Source: Gymnogyps californianus (Eukaryota > Chordata > Aves > Accipitriformes > Cathartidae). From it: DNA of 64,000 nt. Shown one piece after another: positions 50,290 through 61,300 of this stretch (positions within the stretch are counted from its first letter, which is position 1; each line of letters starts with the position of its first letter). The notes under the pieces were generated by a model. The model was not told where the DNA came from and did not search any database. It saw nothing but the letters and a program-made list of their open reading frames with translations. Location: NCBI RefSeq assembly GCF_018139145.2, contig NC_059475.1, forward strand, positions 5,183,437-5,247,436, given 5' to 3'. The position numbers were made by a program, and so were the translations under genes.

Positions 50290-50514
50290 GAAGGAGAGGT
50301 GGATTGCTGGCCTCTTCTGTGCCCGAATCTAAACTGCGAGTACACAGCCATCTCAGAAGGAGAGTGCTGTCCCCACTGTGTCAGTGACCCCTGTCTGGCT
50401 GACAACATCACCTACGACATCAGGAAAACCTGTCTAGATGGCTATGGAATCACAAGACTTAGCGGTGCTGTATGGACAATGGTGGGATCTCCTTGTACAA
50501 CCTGCAAATGCAAG
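50290..50514 (+). CDS. NELL1: NELL1 exon: VWC end and C-terminal module
   Basis: Encodes 75 residues, phase 0 at both ends. It completes the second VWC module (E-G-E-V-D-C-W-P, then E-C-C-P-H-C at 25-30). It then opens the last cysteine-rich VWC-like module from D-P-C-L-A-D (33-38), with cysteines at 35, 48, 69, 72 and 74 and the C-T-T-C-K-C motif. A sequon N-I-T is at residue 39. The acceptor is caatttttacag and the donor AAG|gtacga. The residue pattern (W-P-L-L-C-P-N-L-N-C) follows NELL1 and not NELL2. The donor is followed within about 120 bases by a perfect 12-bp inverted repeat that could fold in the pre-mRNA. Failure to splice here would add a few residues (V-R-W-A-R) and a stop, removing the final CC motif. 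Confidence 0.97.
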
Positions 50515-51795
50515 GTACGATGGGCAAGGTAGAATGGTGATGGAAATGTATGTTGCTGCATAAAATCAGGGTCGCTTTCTGCCCTCGGAAGCTCACGTTC
50601 AGATCTCGGGGAAGTAAATGAGACCCGAGGGCAGAAGACTACAGAAAACCCACGCCTTTTGTGTTTTGCAGGGTGGAAACAAAACAATTCTGTGCTTGTT
50701 GAAAATGTTGAGCGCAGATATGTAATATCCTAGTGCAACTTTCAGACTTTCTGTTGGAGAGCCCTTCAGGCGTTCTCAATATGAATCTAGGCTAATATTT
50801 TAATAATTGCATAATGTCGATGTTCATGAAAATGTGTTTTACAGAGCTGAGGCAGAGGTAAGCAGAGGCAAAAACACTAATAAGTGTTTCACCAGCAAAT
50901 ACACAAGTAGAAACGCATTGCAGCTCAGAGATGATGGCACTCCCACAACAGAAGTGGGAAGGGAATGTCACAGTTTCTGTTCCCTGATCTCATCAAGATG
51001 TATTTAATCCAATGGCTCTAATGCAGAAGCGCAGTCTGTCTCCCTTGCTCCGTGCAGCGATGACCCCACTGCGCTAATATCAGAATTATGAAAATGTTGT
51101 TTTGGGTTATATAAAATGTTCTTCTGTTCACTGTGGGAAACCAAGCTGTTGCTCCAGGGCTTTAAATTATTGAAGGTAGCTTTTCTGCCGTTCTTCAGAG
51201 TTTTTCCTATTGGTTTGTGTTGGATTTTTTAAAAAGGGAAAAATTGCTCATTTGGGGTTTTGGTGGTTGCTGTAGTTTTTTATTGCATAAGATAGTTTTG
51301 TAAATGACGGGATGTTGCAGAAAGATATTTAACAATGGATTAAACTCCAAAGCTGTATGGTTTTTTTTCCCTCCATACTTATCTGCCGTGAATCAAGAAT
51401 CTGAACTGTCTGCTTATTTCAGACAAGCAGAAAGCTTCCCTGTATGGATCACATCAAAACTCTTTCCATTAACTTTCTTGCATGGGAGAAAAATCCAATC
51501 ATCTCTGTTGCCATTGCTTTGCTGTATTTTATTATGGGGACCACTGAGTCTTTCACATCCAGGTTTCTAGTTCATGTGTAGTTCAGGCCAGTTCAGTGCT
51601 ATAGGACAAAGTCAGCCTCCTCAAAAAGCCACCACAGTTGGGACCAATGAGGACACCTTGGGATGATGGCTTAAGCAGATTTTTGTATGCAGTGGATGTG
51701 TCAGAGATGCATCTATCTCTGCGTGCCACCAGCCCCTTTGCTCTTTGTGACTTGTTCTGCGGAGGTGATTGACACCTGCTTGTTTGTCTGTGCAG
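50515..51795 (+). other. NELL1: NELL1 last intron (1281 bases)
   Basis: Phase 0 intron from gtacga to tgtctgtgcag. It contains the inverted repeat at 50577-50636. Nothing else recognised. Confidence 0.9.
50577..50636. repeat. Perfect 12-bp inverted repeat near 5' splice site
   Basis: TTCTGCCCTCGG (50577-50588) and its exact reverse complement CCGAGGGCAGAA (50625-50636) enclose 36 bases. The stem is GC-rich and could extend by a G-U pair. It lies 62 bases downstream of the exon donor at 50514/50515, so as RNA it would form a stable hairpin at the start of the last intron. Confidence 0.8.
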
Positions 51796-51846
51796 AATGG
51801 GAACGTCTGCTGCTCGGTGGATTTAGAGTGTCTCAACAATAACTGA
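51796..51846 (+). CDS. NELL1: NELL1 terminal coding exon and stop
   Basis: The final 16 codons and TGA (51844-51846) follow the acceptor ttgtttgtctgtgcag. They encode N-G-N-V-C-C-S-V-D-L-E-C and an L-N-N-N end. The CC and final Cys close the last VWC-like module begun in the previous exon. The C-terminus is of NELL1 type; the paralogue NELL2 ends in a different tripeptide-like tail, as I recall it. With the four exons upstream this gives 262 residues from the first EGF Asp to the end, equal to my recollection of the mammalian NELL1 C-terminal part, so there is no internal loss or gain. Confidence 0.96.
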   Translation, partial: NGNVCCSVDLECLNNN

Positions 51847-52434
51847 CGTAGTCAGACTGGACTCTGCCGAGGGAGGAAAACTGCTGAAGTTAACACCTGA
51901 AATGAAGTCGTATGCGTTGGCGTTTTATACAACAGACAATTACCAAAGTCTCCGCACGAGGAAGATGTTTGGGAGTTGCCTTTGGGACCTATCACTATGC
52001 TCATCCTTGCTAGCCTTGTCTGGGTGACTTACAGTACAGCGCATATAAGTCAATGGTTGTTAAAAGTTTTCAGTGTTGTAAATTACACACTTTTCCTGTC
52101 AAGACATTTGCAAATATGTTTAAATTATTTCATGGGTAAACTAATGCTGTATTTTTGTTTTAATTTGTGTATTGACAACATGATAGAATTCAGCTCTTCT
52201 TATTTTGAATCTAGATTTTACAACTAAGACAGCCTGTTGTGATTTTTGTCCCATGATATCACATACTTAGTTCCAAGGTCCCTGTCAGATGTATTTATGA
52301 AAATATGTATGTATGTACAGTCAAATTGCATAGTACTTATATTTCACAGCTGTCCAACCTTTTAAAGCATTCAAAGGTATATTTGATTGGACAGAATGGA
52401 AGTAATCAAAATAAGTCTCTTAAAAATTTATAAA

Positions 52435-52440
52435 ATTAAA
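52435..52440 (+). promoter_or_regulatory. NELL1: Variant ATTAAA signal, proximal option
   Basis: ATTAAA, the commonest variant hexamer, lies about 590 bases after the stop, within a typical 3' UTR length. The downstream sequence is A-rich with only a later cttcttctcc stretch, so the site looks weak. Confidence 0.25.
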
Positions 52441-53761
52441 TGCCATGAACTTAATGAAATGGCAAAAAAAAGCACTTTCTTCTCCAAACGTACGGAGCAG
52501 CAGCAAGACTCCTGTAGTGAGAAAAGGAACTAAAACCACATTCCACTGCCAATTCAACACGTATTCAGGAAAGAATCACCGGTCATTATCAGTATTCTGT
52601 TTTGCAAGAGAAACTGCAAGTGCTGGAAAAGGGTATAATCCCTCCGGATTGTGCAGTGATAAAACAGTCAGAGACCCTTAAGATGATATAATTTAAATTG
52701 ACTAGGTTAGAATTTGTTTTCAATTGTAACATCATTGATGAGTTCAGAATTTTTCCTTTTTTGTATTTACAGTAATAATGATGTCTGCCAGTCTCAGTTA
52801 CTGCTACCATAGTGGCAAAGTGCAGAAGCACCTGTACCAGCGACATGCGGGACAGGAGACCTTAACACGTGGTAACTTTCATTACCCAGTTAACAGCTCA
52901 GAAACAGATTTTCTCTTTTCCTATTTTAGGACATACAAACCCACTTAGTTTTAAATTTACCAGGCGCACAGTGTTGTTTAGTACCTAAGTTTAGACAGAA
53001 ATACAAATTAAAACTCTTAGCTCTGTATCGAGGTTAGAGTTTAGATTCTCTTCAGCTAATGTCTATTTTTTTCATGAGGCTAGAAAGTTTGTGGCATTAG
53101 AACAAGAATATATTTCTACGGTGATGGCATCTACAGCTTAAATGTCACCTTTTTAACGTGCTGTTGTGTTTTGTTCTGCTCATTTGTGTAGTGTTTCTGC
53201 TTTTTGTTTATTTAATTAAACACACTGAGTATATGGAAAAGAGTGCAGAAATAAGTATAGTGGCTACAGTTTGGAAAAAAGTCTACATTTGTGAGTTTTT
53301 TGTAGTTTCATGCAGAAAATGTGAAACTGATAAATAAGAATGAAGTGTGACTATACAGTGAAAAAACTAGTCGTCTTTTAAATGAAGTACTATTATGTTT
53401 CTTATGAGGGGACAGTGGCAAAACAATATAAAAATTACTTGCAATCATTCAGACAACTTTATTCCCATTTTTTAAACAGAATTTGTTTTATCTAACAGAT
53501 TTGTGTGGTAAAGTTACATTTATTTTCTTAAAATGCCCCATCATTTTCAGCGACTAATGTATTGACTATATTTGCATTGCCCTAATGATTGTATAATAAG
53601 GGAAACAGTTGTGTTTTATATGATACTCAAAGGATGTTTGTAAATCATAATGTCAGCTCATTTTGTATATCACATTGTAAAACCCAATGGTAATTCAGTT
53701 GGATGAGATATCCAGTGGGCTGAGATATAAAGGGGAATGATTTAAAACTTGTGGGCATCTA

Positions 53762-53767
53762 AATAAA
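53762..53767 (+). promoter_or_regulatory. NELL1: Candidate NELL1 polyadenylation signal
   Basis: This is the first canonical AATAAA downstream of the NELL1 stop, about 1.9 kb away. It is followed within 30-50 bases by T-rich sequence (ctttcccttagttttatt) that could serve as the downstream element. A second AATAAA at 54563-54568 is followed by a GT-rich stretch (ctttgtttgtgag) and is a distal candidate. Confidence 0.45.
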
Positions 53768-54562
53768 CTCCTATGTACAGATTGCTTTCCCTTAGTTTTA
53801 TTAGCAGAGTTTTAAAACACTAATCACTGTCCTTTCCAGACTTGAACTCGTGATGTTGCTAAAAGGAGAAAGAGTGTTTGCCCGGAGATGTAGTGTCAGA
53901 TTTGTAAGAAATACTTTGTTTATACTTACTCGGACAAAATCATGTATTCTAGTCTGTCATACACACCAATTTCTGAAGCTCTGTGAATGGGATTAAAGAC
54001 AGTGCGGGGTCTGAAAATCATTCTTTTCCCATTTACCTTGTAGTAGTGAAGCGCTTTCCCAGGATGCTTTCTGGAAGCTCCGGGCCTTGTTAGGATTGTA
54101 TTCAACAGGAGAACAGAAGTTCACGTTTTTCCACTGCACAGACCAATTTTCTTCCAGAACTTAAATGCAGATTAATTCAGTAAAACCCTTTCAGAGCATT
54201 TTATACAGCATTATCTGTCATTATCTCCAGAGTGATACAGCTTGAATTGTTTACACAAAGCCAAAATATTGACACAGACCTGTTTGTTTATGTTGCATTT
54301 TAAGCAGTTACCTTGACTGTGGTGAACTTTTCCTTATGAAGCAATTTGATCACTAGTCACATCACATTTACCTTCAGAGTACTTGGAAGCCACAGCCCCA
54401 GCTCAAAGAGCACGTTGAGGAGGAAAATTTAATTCACTGTGTTCCTCTGTGACCAAGGTAAGAACCTTCAAAACCTCTTTCTTGATGAAATTCCCTATTG
54501 CCTATAAACTTATGGGCACTACAGTGAAAATGCTGAAAAAAAGAAAAATCAAGGTTATTATA

Positions 54563-54568
54563 ATAAAT
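54563..54568 (+). promoter_or_regulatory. Distal AATAAA, possible alternative site
   Basis: AATAAA followed about 15-35 bases later by ctcctctttgtttgtgag, a reasonable GT/T-rich downstream element. If used it would extend the NELL1 3' UTR to about 2.7 kb. Confidence 0.3.
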
Positions 54569-55659
54569 TCTGAAAAATCTCCTCTTTGTTTGTGAGATGG
54601 ACCTTCTCTCTGCTCAGAAGATAAGAACAATAGTATTAACGTGAGGAGGACTACCAATATAACTTCTGTGAAAGGAAACTTACTGCTAGTTGAGGGACTT
54701 GGTCAAAACTCTCACTGTAGGCTGTTGGAATTTTGTAGCTGTTTCTACTTATTTATCCTGTAAAGGATATTCTCTCTGCATGTAACACCTCTGATGACAA
54801 AAAATAAATGAGTGAGAAACAGAAAACGAAAATTCCAGCTCTGGTAAAATGTCTTTACCTCCTCCTTTTGGGAGAAAGCTCAGCCTAGGTACTAAACCAG
54901 AACATTGTATTGTGTCTTGTGAGGGAAGCGACTTCTCAGTTCTGGTCCCTGCGTATTTGCAAACTCACCTACTGAGATAAACCAAGTGCAAGTGTTCCTT
55001 TATAGTGGCTCCTGGAGTCATGGACCACACTTGAGCCATGCTAGTCACTATTAAAGCCAAAGAAAATCCAAACTATTCCCCACAAATGCTGAATAATACC
55101 AGCCTAATTCACAGGAATGTGTGGGAGATTGATTAGTGTCTCTGTATTGCCTCAGAGACCTAAATAACAACTGTCTTCCAGTAATATATCTTCTCCCAAG
55201 AGCTGTGAGTGAGTTTTCAGGTATAGCTGTATACAACATTTAATTAATAACATCTTTTCAATCAGATTGCAATGGCAAACAAAACACCGTCTGTTTTTTT
55301 TTCTGTGGCAGACAATTATGTTTTACAAAACAAAAGGTAAAGTGTCAGGAGTGATTACACAAATGGTGGATTAGATTGTAATAGAATTAAATCGTAACTC
55401 CTACGAGCAATATGGGAATGTCTCACATCTAATGGTACTTACATAATCATCATTAATGAGGGGATTTTAAAAGGGCCCCATGATACAGTTCGATATAAAA
55501 TTTTAAATGAGTGTTGTGATAAGACATAATTGTTTGAGGAACATATTCTGCCATCAGAAATACGTACCTGCCAACAAGCTACTGTTCCTCTTAAGGTAGA
55601 TCTTTGGCAGTCATCGAAATTTAAACTGGTGTAAGGAAGACGCATGGTGGTATAAATTT

Positions 55660-55686
55660 AAAAAAAAAAAAAATTAAAAAAAAAAT
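55660..55686. repeat. A-rich tract
   Basis: Runs of A interrupted by single TT pairs, without an upstream AATAAA at the usual distance. Low complexity. Confidence 0.75.
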
Positions 55687-56617
55687 AATTCTAGCCTGGC
55701 GTGTCTGAATGCTTCATATTCAGTTCTTCTCTCTTACTGGTAGGAATCAGCAATAACTCTGCTTCAGCTGATCATCGACCTCAGAGGGGTGTTAGTGAAG
55801 TGCTGGTATTGCTTGTAATCTGCAAATATTACTTGCAGGTGCTAACAGGATTATTTCTTGCTACTAGCTGCCAGTAAACAGGCCTGCATAGGCAGGTTTA
55901 GGTATACCTGAGAAGGGTGTGTATCAATAAGCTGATAAAAAGGGTCAAATTCAGGGTTTTTTTTAATGAAACCATCACCAGGACATTCACAACACATAGG
56001 CACATGATGTTAAAAATCGTGGCCAGTCAAAAAAAAAAAAAAGGGCCCCCAAAACTATATATGTGTCATTTAAATTCTTTACTGCTACTTCAGCTGCGCA
56101 GTGTGAGGGATGATGCAGTGAATTCTGATGAGTGGATTTCTGGCTGGGAGCCAAATCTGCTTCAGCAGTGCCTCGCACTTGAATTATTTTTCTTCCTAAA
56201 TTTGTACATGAGATTGTTTTATTTGAGTGGTTTGATTGGAATTGAGCGGTGTTTGGAAGCAAGCCTTACCATGTTCTCTTTGAGATCGAAGTAGCTACAA
56301 CAGGATCTGGAGCAATTCAAGCTTCTTTCTTGTACGTGCCTCTACCCTGACAGGGAAAAACCACCTTGGGAAAAGGCGTGGAGTTGCCGAGCCAGCTCGC
56401 TTGCGTTTGGGTGGTGCTGTGGTTGCAGCCAGTGGTTTTACAGGGTTGTGATAGTATTTACCCTGGATGCAGCAACAGATACACAAACCCTCTGATAGTG
56501 GCTTTTGGTTGCCATTCTTTGTTCTGTAGTTTCTTTCAAACGACTAGTCATGTCACCCATACACCATAACATATTTACCTATCCCAAAGCTCTTTACTAT
56601 TGAATGCCTACGTGGTT

Positions 56618-56631
56618 ATATGTATACATAT
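56618..56631. repeat. 14-bp AT palindrome
   Basis: ATATGTATACATAT is fully self-complementary. It is probably low-complexity sequence in intergenic DNA. Confidence 0.55.
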
Positions 56632-58369
56632 GTAGATGCACCAGGCACTTCAGTGAAGAGAGGCTTAGAAGTTCTGCAGCAGATCACACCATCACTCAAA
56701 CACAAAGCAGAGACCAGGAGCTTATTGTGAAATGAAACCAGAGTTGAAAAATCCTGTTTTCTAATAATGCAGCTGATTGATTGCTGTTTGATTAACTCTA
56801 AACCTACTTTTTCTGTCACAAGAATTGCAAATGTATTTGATTTAATCCAGTGCTGCTTTAGACTAGTTCTGACAGACTCCCGTTTGCACTCTTCAGTATT
56901 AAATATGCAGATTTGTTTTCCTACCTGAATATTACGCAAAATTCTCATCCGGGTGCTGGAAGGTGTGGGCTTTGCTACTGTTGTGCCTCCAGACTCAAAG
57001 TGGGCATTTCTTTACTCGGTGTCTGTGAAGTTAGAATCAGAGAATCACCGAAGTATGTTCAGGTAAGGACTAACTTTAAGGGTGAACTCTTACCTGTTAA
57101 GATAAAGGTTAAGGAAAACTGAATATGTATTTTAAAAGTACATTTGTAGCTGTAGAGGTGATTTTTCAGCCTGACCGCAGGTTTGGCCACTTGCTCACGT
57201 TTGTATTAAATCATTGGCTGATTAGTTCACTGTTTAGCGGCACACATTTATTCTATGATATGCAGGGTAAAAGACAGCTTTGAGAACTAGCTAACTGCTG
57301 CATGAAGTCATCCCGATGAGCAGGTTTTCGTGCAAAAATAGTATTTGTTAGAAACTACCACAGAAACGCCACCAGCACTTTCTCAAAATCAGAAGCGAAT
57401 ATCACTTGTGTGGTCCTGGGCAACGCACTTTTGCCATATTTTTCTTTTTTTCTACTGGCGCAGCATAGCAAGCCTTTGGAGAGCATTTGGGCTGCTGAGA
57501 CAAAATGCTATTTAACTGCTGCTTTGGCTCTTATGTGTGAGCTACCACTGCCCACAAGTGCGGTGGTGGGAGGCGGTAGGTGCTGTGGGCGCGATGTGCT
57601 GAGGGTGGCCATGGTAGGACGTGCCGCAATGGTGGTCGGTGTGCTGGAGGGTCTGGAGGAGACCCTCAGCAGTGTGGCAGCAATCACATGTTTCCTCTTA
57701 ATGGGTGAAGCAGAGCAGAGCAATAAGCTTGATTCCTCCCCCTCTTCCCACCCTCCACCAAAGTCAGGAAAAAGTCTTTGGAAGGTGTCTTCTGGTGGTG
57801 CCTTGGAAATGTCAGAAATGCCAGGAATGATCTGCTTTTCTTAGTGTGTGGGACAGTTAAGGATGAGCTTCCCAGGACTGGATGGAGGAGGATCTAGGAC
57901 TGGATGGAAAGGATGGAAGTAGTTAAATGCAAAACAAAGCAATCCTTACCTCAGGGGGCTAATTAGTGATGTCAACAGGTAGTACTAAATTGTCTTTTGA
58001 ATTTGGAAGTATTTTAATTCTACTTAAACCAAAAAGTGACTGTTCCCTTCTTTACAGTTTATTCTTTGCTTTTCTTGATTCTTTTGCTGATCTCTCAGGC
58101 CTTCCCATCACTACAGTCTTACAACCTGAACAGGGACTGACCAGATAACATGAAAACTAAGCAAAATAAATACGTGCTTTCATGCCTATACTAAAAGGAA
58201 ATTTGGAGCCATAACTGATTTTTTTTTTTTTCATTCAAATGTCACTTTTTTTTTATACTAGTCATAGCTAGAATTAATGTTGTAGTCTGGACCTCTGTCT
58301 CAAAAAACCCTGTTATTATTAAAGGAAGCCAGACCAAATCATGTACCTAGCTTGCAGATGTAACACTCT

Positions 58370-58392
58370 GTTTGTTTGTTTGTTTTTTTTTT
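58370..58392. repeat. (TTTG)n and T-tract
   Basis: About four TTTG units run into a T-tract. Simple repeat. Confidence 0.75.
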
Positions 58393-61300
58393 AATGACCT
58401 CTCACTTAAGTACTTACTCTCTTGGGGAGCAAGGGAACTATATCTCTGCCATTTGAAAGAATGACTCCAGAGTGTCCCTGAGCATGGTCTGTTCCATGTC
58501 CTTTCTGCCTGGAGTTCTCAGAACTGCCTCAGCAGTATCTGAAAATGCATTTGGTAAACCAAGAACATGGCTGTATCTGAAGCCAAGTCGATAGACCCAT
58601 AGAAGGGAGGATAGGTGAGCCTGTAATTGATAGTAGTCTCACATCAATCCTTATCAAAACTTTAGGCATCACCAGAAAGTATTTAGGGACATGCAGGATG
58701 GTGTAAATCACAAATGTTGGCTGCAGTTCTGTATGCCTGCAAAGTTCGGAGGAATTAAGCTGAAGGTTTTCATTACCAAAGTATTGCTCAGTGCGAAAGT
58801 TCAAAGCTATTTCTCTTCCTAAATTAAAGCATTATTGTAAGGTATATGGGATTATGGTGTGCACATATATATCTACAGTAGGGAAAAAGAAATTATCCCT
58901 GATGACCTTTTCACCTCTGAGTAGCCATCTCATTCTGTGTCACTTGTCAATGTTTGAGATATTATTTACAGAGCAAGCTTGTCTACTGTGAGTAATACTA
59001 TTTCAAGTGAAAGTAAATGTATGCCATCTATTTCAGGTGAGTTGATCCACTACAAGGGTAGCAATGAGAAATGTCAGTCCCACATGTTCAAAAATTATAC
59101 CCCAGGTGTGCTAAAAGTAAGAGTTAAGCTTTAGAAAAATGTGTGGTTTTGAAAATGTACGTGTTTCAGTGATCCAGGGGTTTCAGTGCTGAACTTGTAT
59201 TATTACTGTCGGTAAGACTCCACCCTGCCCTGGGCCACAGAGGCCACTAGAAGGGCAGATGCCCAAGTAGCTAAAATTTCTGTAGCGAGGGGATAGGCCA
59301 GGAGAACAAGCTGATGTATGGCAGTGTAGGCTGCAGGGAGCCCAGGCTTCAGGGGCAGGCTGAGCTGGGGGGCCCACGAGCCCAGCTGCCCTCCGAGGAA
59401 GGTGGCGTTTGGGCAACGGTCCAGTCGCTGGTCCAAAAGATTGATGTTTCTGGTCCAGGCCAAGCTCAATGTGCCAAGACTGAATGTGCATCTGAGCCTT
59501 CATTGAAAATAATGGGCTTAGAGATATCTAACTCCCTTTATGGGAGTTTGAGAGCTTTTGGGAGGCAGCTGATGCTGGAGATGGGTGTATGTTTGGAAAG
59601 CAGTGAAACATGGTGCTGGTGCTGACCTACTTTCCTTTCAGTGTTTTTGCTCTCAATTTATGCCAAAAGGCAACCAACTTCTGCGCCTAAGTGTAAGCAC
59701 AAAAAAAAAACCCTGCGAGGGAAGACCCTCCCCCCAAAATCCCAGAAAATAAGAGAGACCGCCTAAAGAGAAACACATTAAATCTTTGTCACTGAGCAGA
59801 CAAGTACAAAAGTGTATACATCTAGCAATTTTAGTTCATAATGGGAATGCCATAGTATAGTAGAAGTGCCAAATTCATAGTACTAGCTTTAATGCAGAAA
59901 AACTAGTCATCTAGCACCATGCCAGTAAGTCATGGTGTGGTCTAACTGTGCACCATGGCATATCATAAAAGTGCATGCAGAAACATTTTCGACTCAGAAA
60001 ATACATCCTATCCAATAAGTATCTTTCAACAAGTGTAATCAAAGTGAAATGAATTGATCAGCAAAACAGTAAATTGAAAAATTTGTGATGTGTGATTGGC
60101 CTGTGTGATTAGCAGATCTTAATTTTAAAAAGATAAATGATTTGTGATAGCTTAAAAATAAGAAAAGGGTTAGGAGCTTGAATGAAGCTGCTCAGGTAGT
60201 TCAGAGGCGGACAAAAGAATTGCAGAGTAGTGTAGTAAAGAAGATCCTGGTTAATAGAATTTTCTCTATATATGGGGTGATGTTCAGTAATCGAGGCAAA
60301 AGAAATCATTATGTCAAAGCTTGCAAATGGCAAAGAGAGAACCAAAAGGAAAATAAAGCGTTACGTCAAAGTGAGCAGTAACTCCAGAATGAGATTTCTG
60401 CATTTTTTTGTGACATGAGAGTACTGCCTGTAGCAAAAATAACTGGTTTATTAAGCTCAGGCTAGCACCAGCCGCAAAGAAGAGGTAACAGTTCACAAAC
60501 TGGAAAGCCATTATCAAATATGTAATGGGACATCACTGAATATTCTAGGTTACAAACATTCTTTTGGCTTTCTGCATGAGAGAAAAGTGGAGCTGAAATC
60601 AAGCAAATAAAACTAATACTACTTAATGTTGGAAAGACGATGTCATTGGGCAGTTTAAATTACAACAGGAGTGTGCAAGAGAAACACGTGGGTTGAAGAG
60701 CCAGGTAATACAAACACAGGCAATGATGCTTTTAGCAAAGACAAATGAATTCATGAAGCTGGTGACACTAAATGTGGAAGTGATTTATAGGAAAGACTCC
60801 TAAGCCAAGGAAACCAAAAAAGTAGTCCAAAGGAGTCAATATACTAAAAGATTATTAGATTTTTTTGTCTTTAGAACATGGGCACTCGCGGTTTAAAACT
60901 GCTTCAGCCTCCTATGCTGTGGTTTTATTTAGAAATAAGTCCCGACAACACCTGGTGGCTGGGTTGTGGTAAGTGGCCACTGACCCTGGCCACCGGCAGA
61001 AGGTCCAAGAGCAGGAGCGTGGGTCTTGGAGCTGCGGCTTCCCCGTGCCGGGGGGGATGCGCTGGGGGTGGGCACAGCCCACGGGTGCCCTCTGCTCCTC
61101 CACGGCTGCACCGTGCACAGTGGGAGCAGGAGGCTGGAGCAAGGCGTTGCTGTGTTTTAATTTAGATGTGTGGGCAGAATTATTTACAGAAGATAAGGGG
61201 GAAAAAACTCTGCTGGTTTATAAGATTAATGGAGTCTGAGGTTTAGTTGCCTGGGATGAGTGCGGTGAGAGTGGGGCTGGTGCCGGGGCGGGGGGACGGG

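Larger units (their letters stand above)
51847..53785 (+). other. NELL1: NELL1 3' UTR (candidate extent)
   Basis: Sequence after the stop has no canonical AATAAA until 53762. Variant ATTAAA hexamers occur at 52435-52440 and 53215-53220. The stretch is AT-rich and includes several ATTTA pentamers (for example around 52289) typical of regulated 3' UTRs. The 78-codon ORF at 52445-52681 is considered chance. The end is set about 18 bases after the first AATAAA; a shorter UTR ending near 52455-52465 is a real alternative. Confidence 0.5.

Noticed and set aside
33393..51846. Identification as NELL2 (chicken NEL)
   Set aside because: First impression from the EGF/VWC pattern. Residue blocks and the C-terminal end fit NELL1; NELL2 has different inter-cysteine sequences and another tail.
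57010..57060. agaatcagagaatcacc as a CR1 3' terminus
   Set aside because: Only the terminal repeat-like motif is present, with no adjoining CR1 body.
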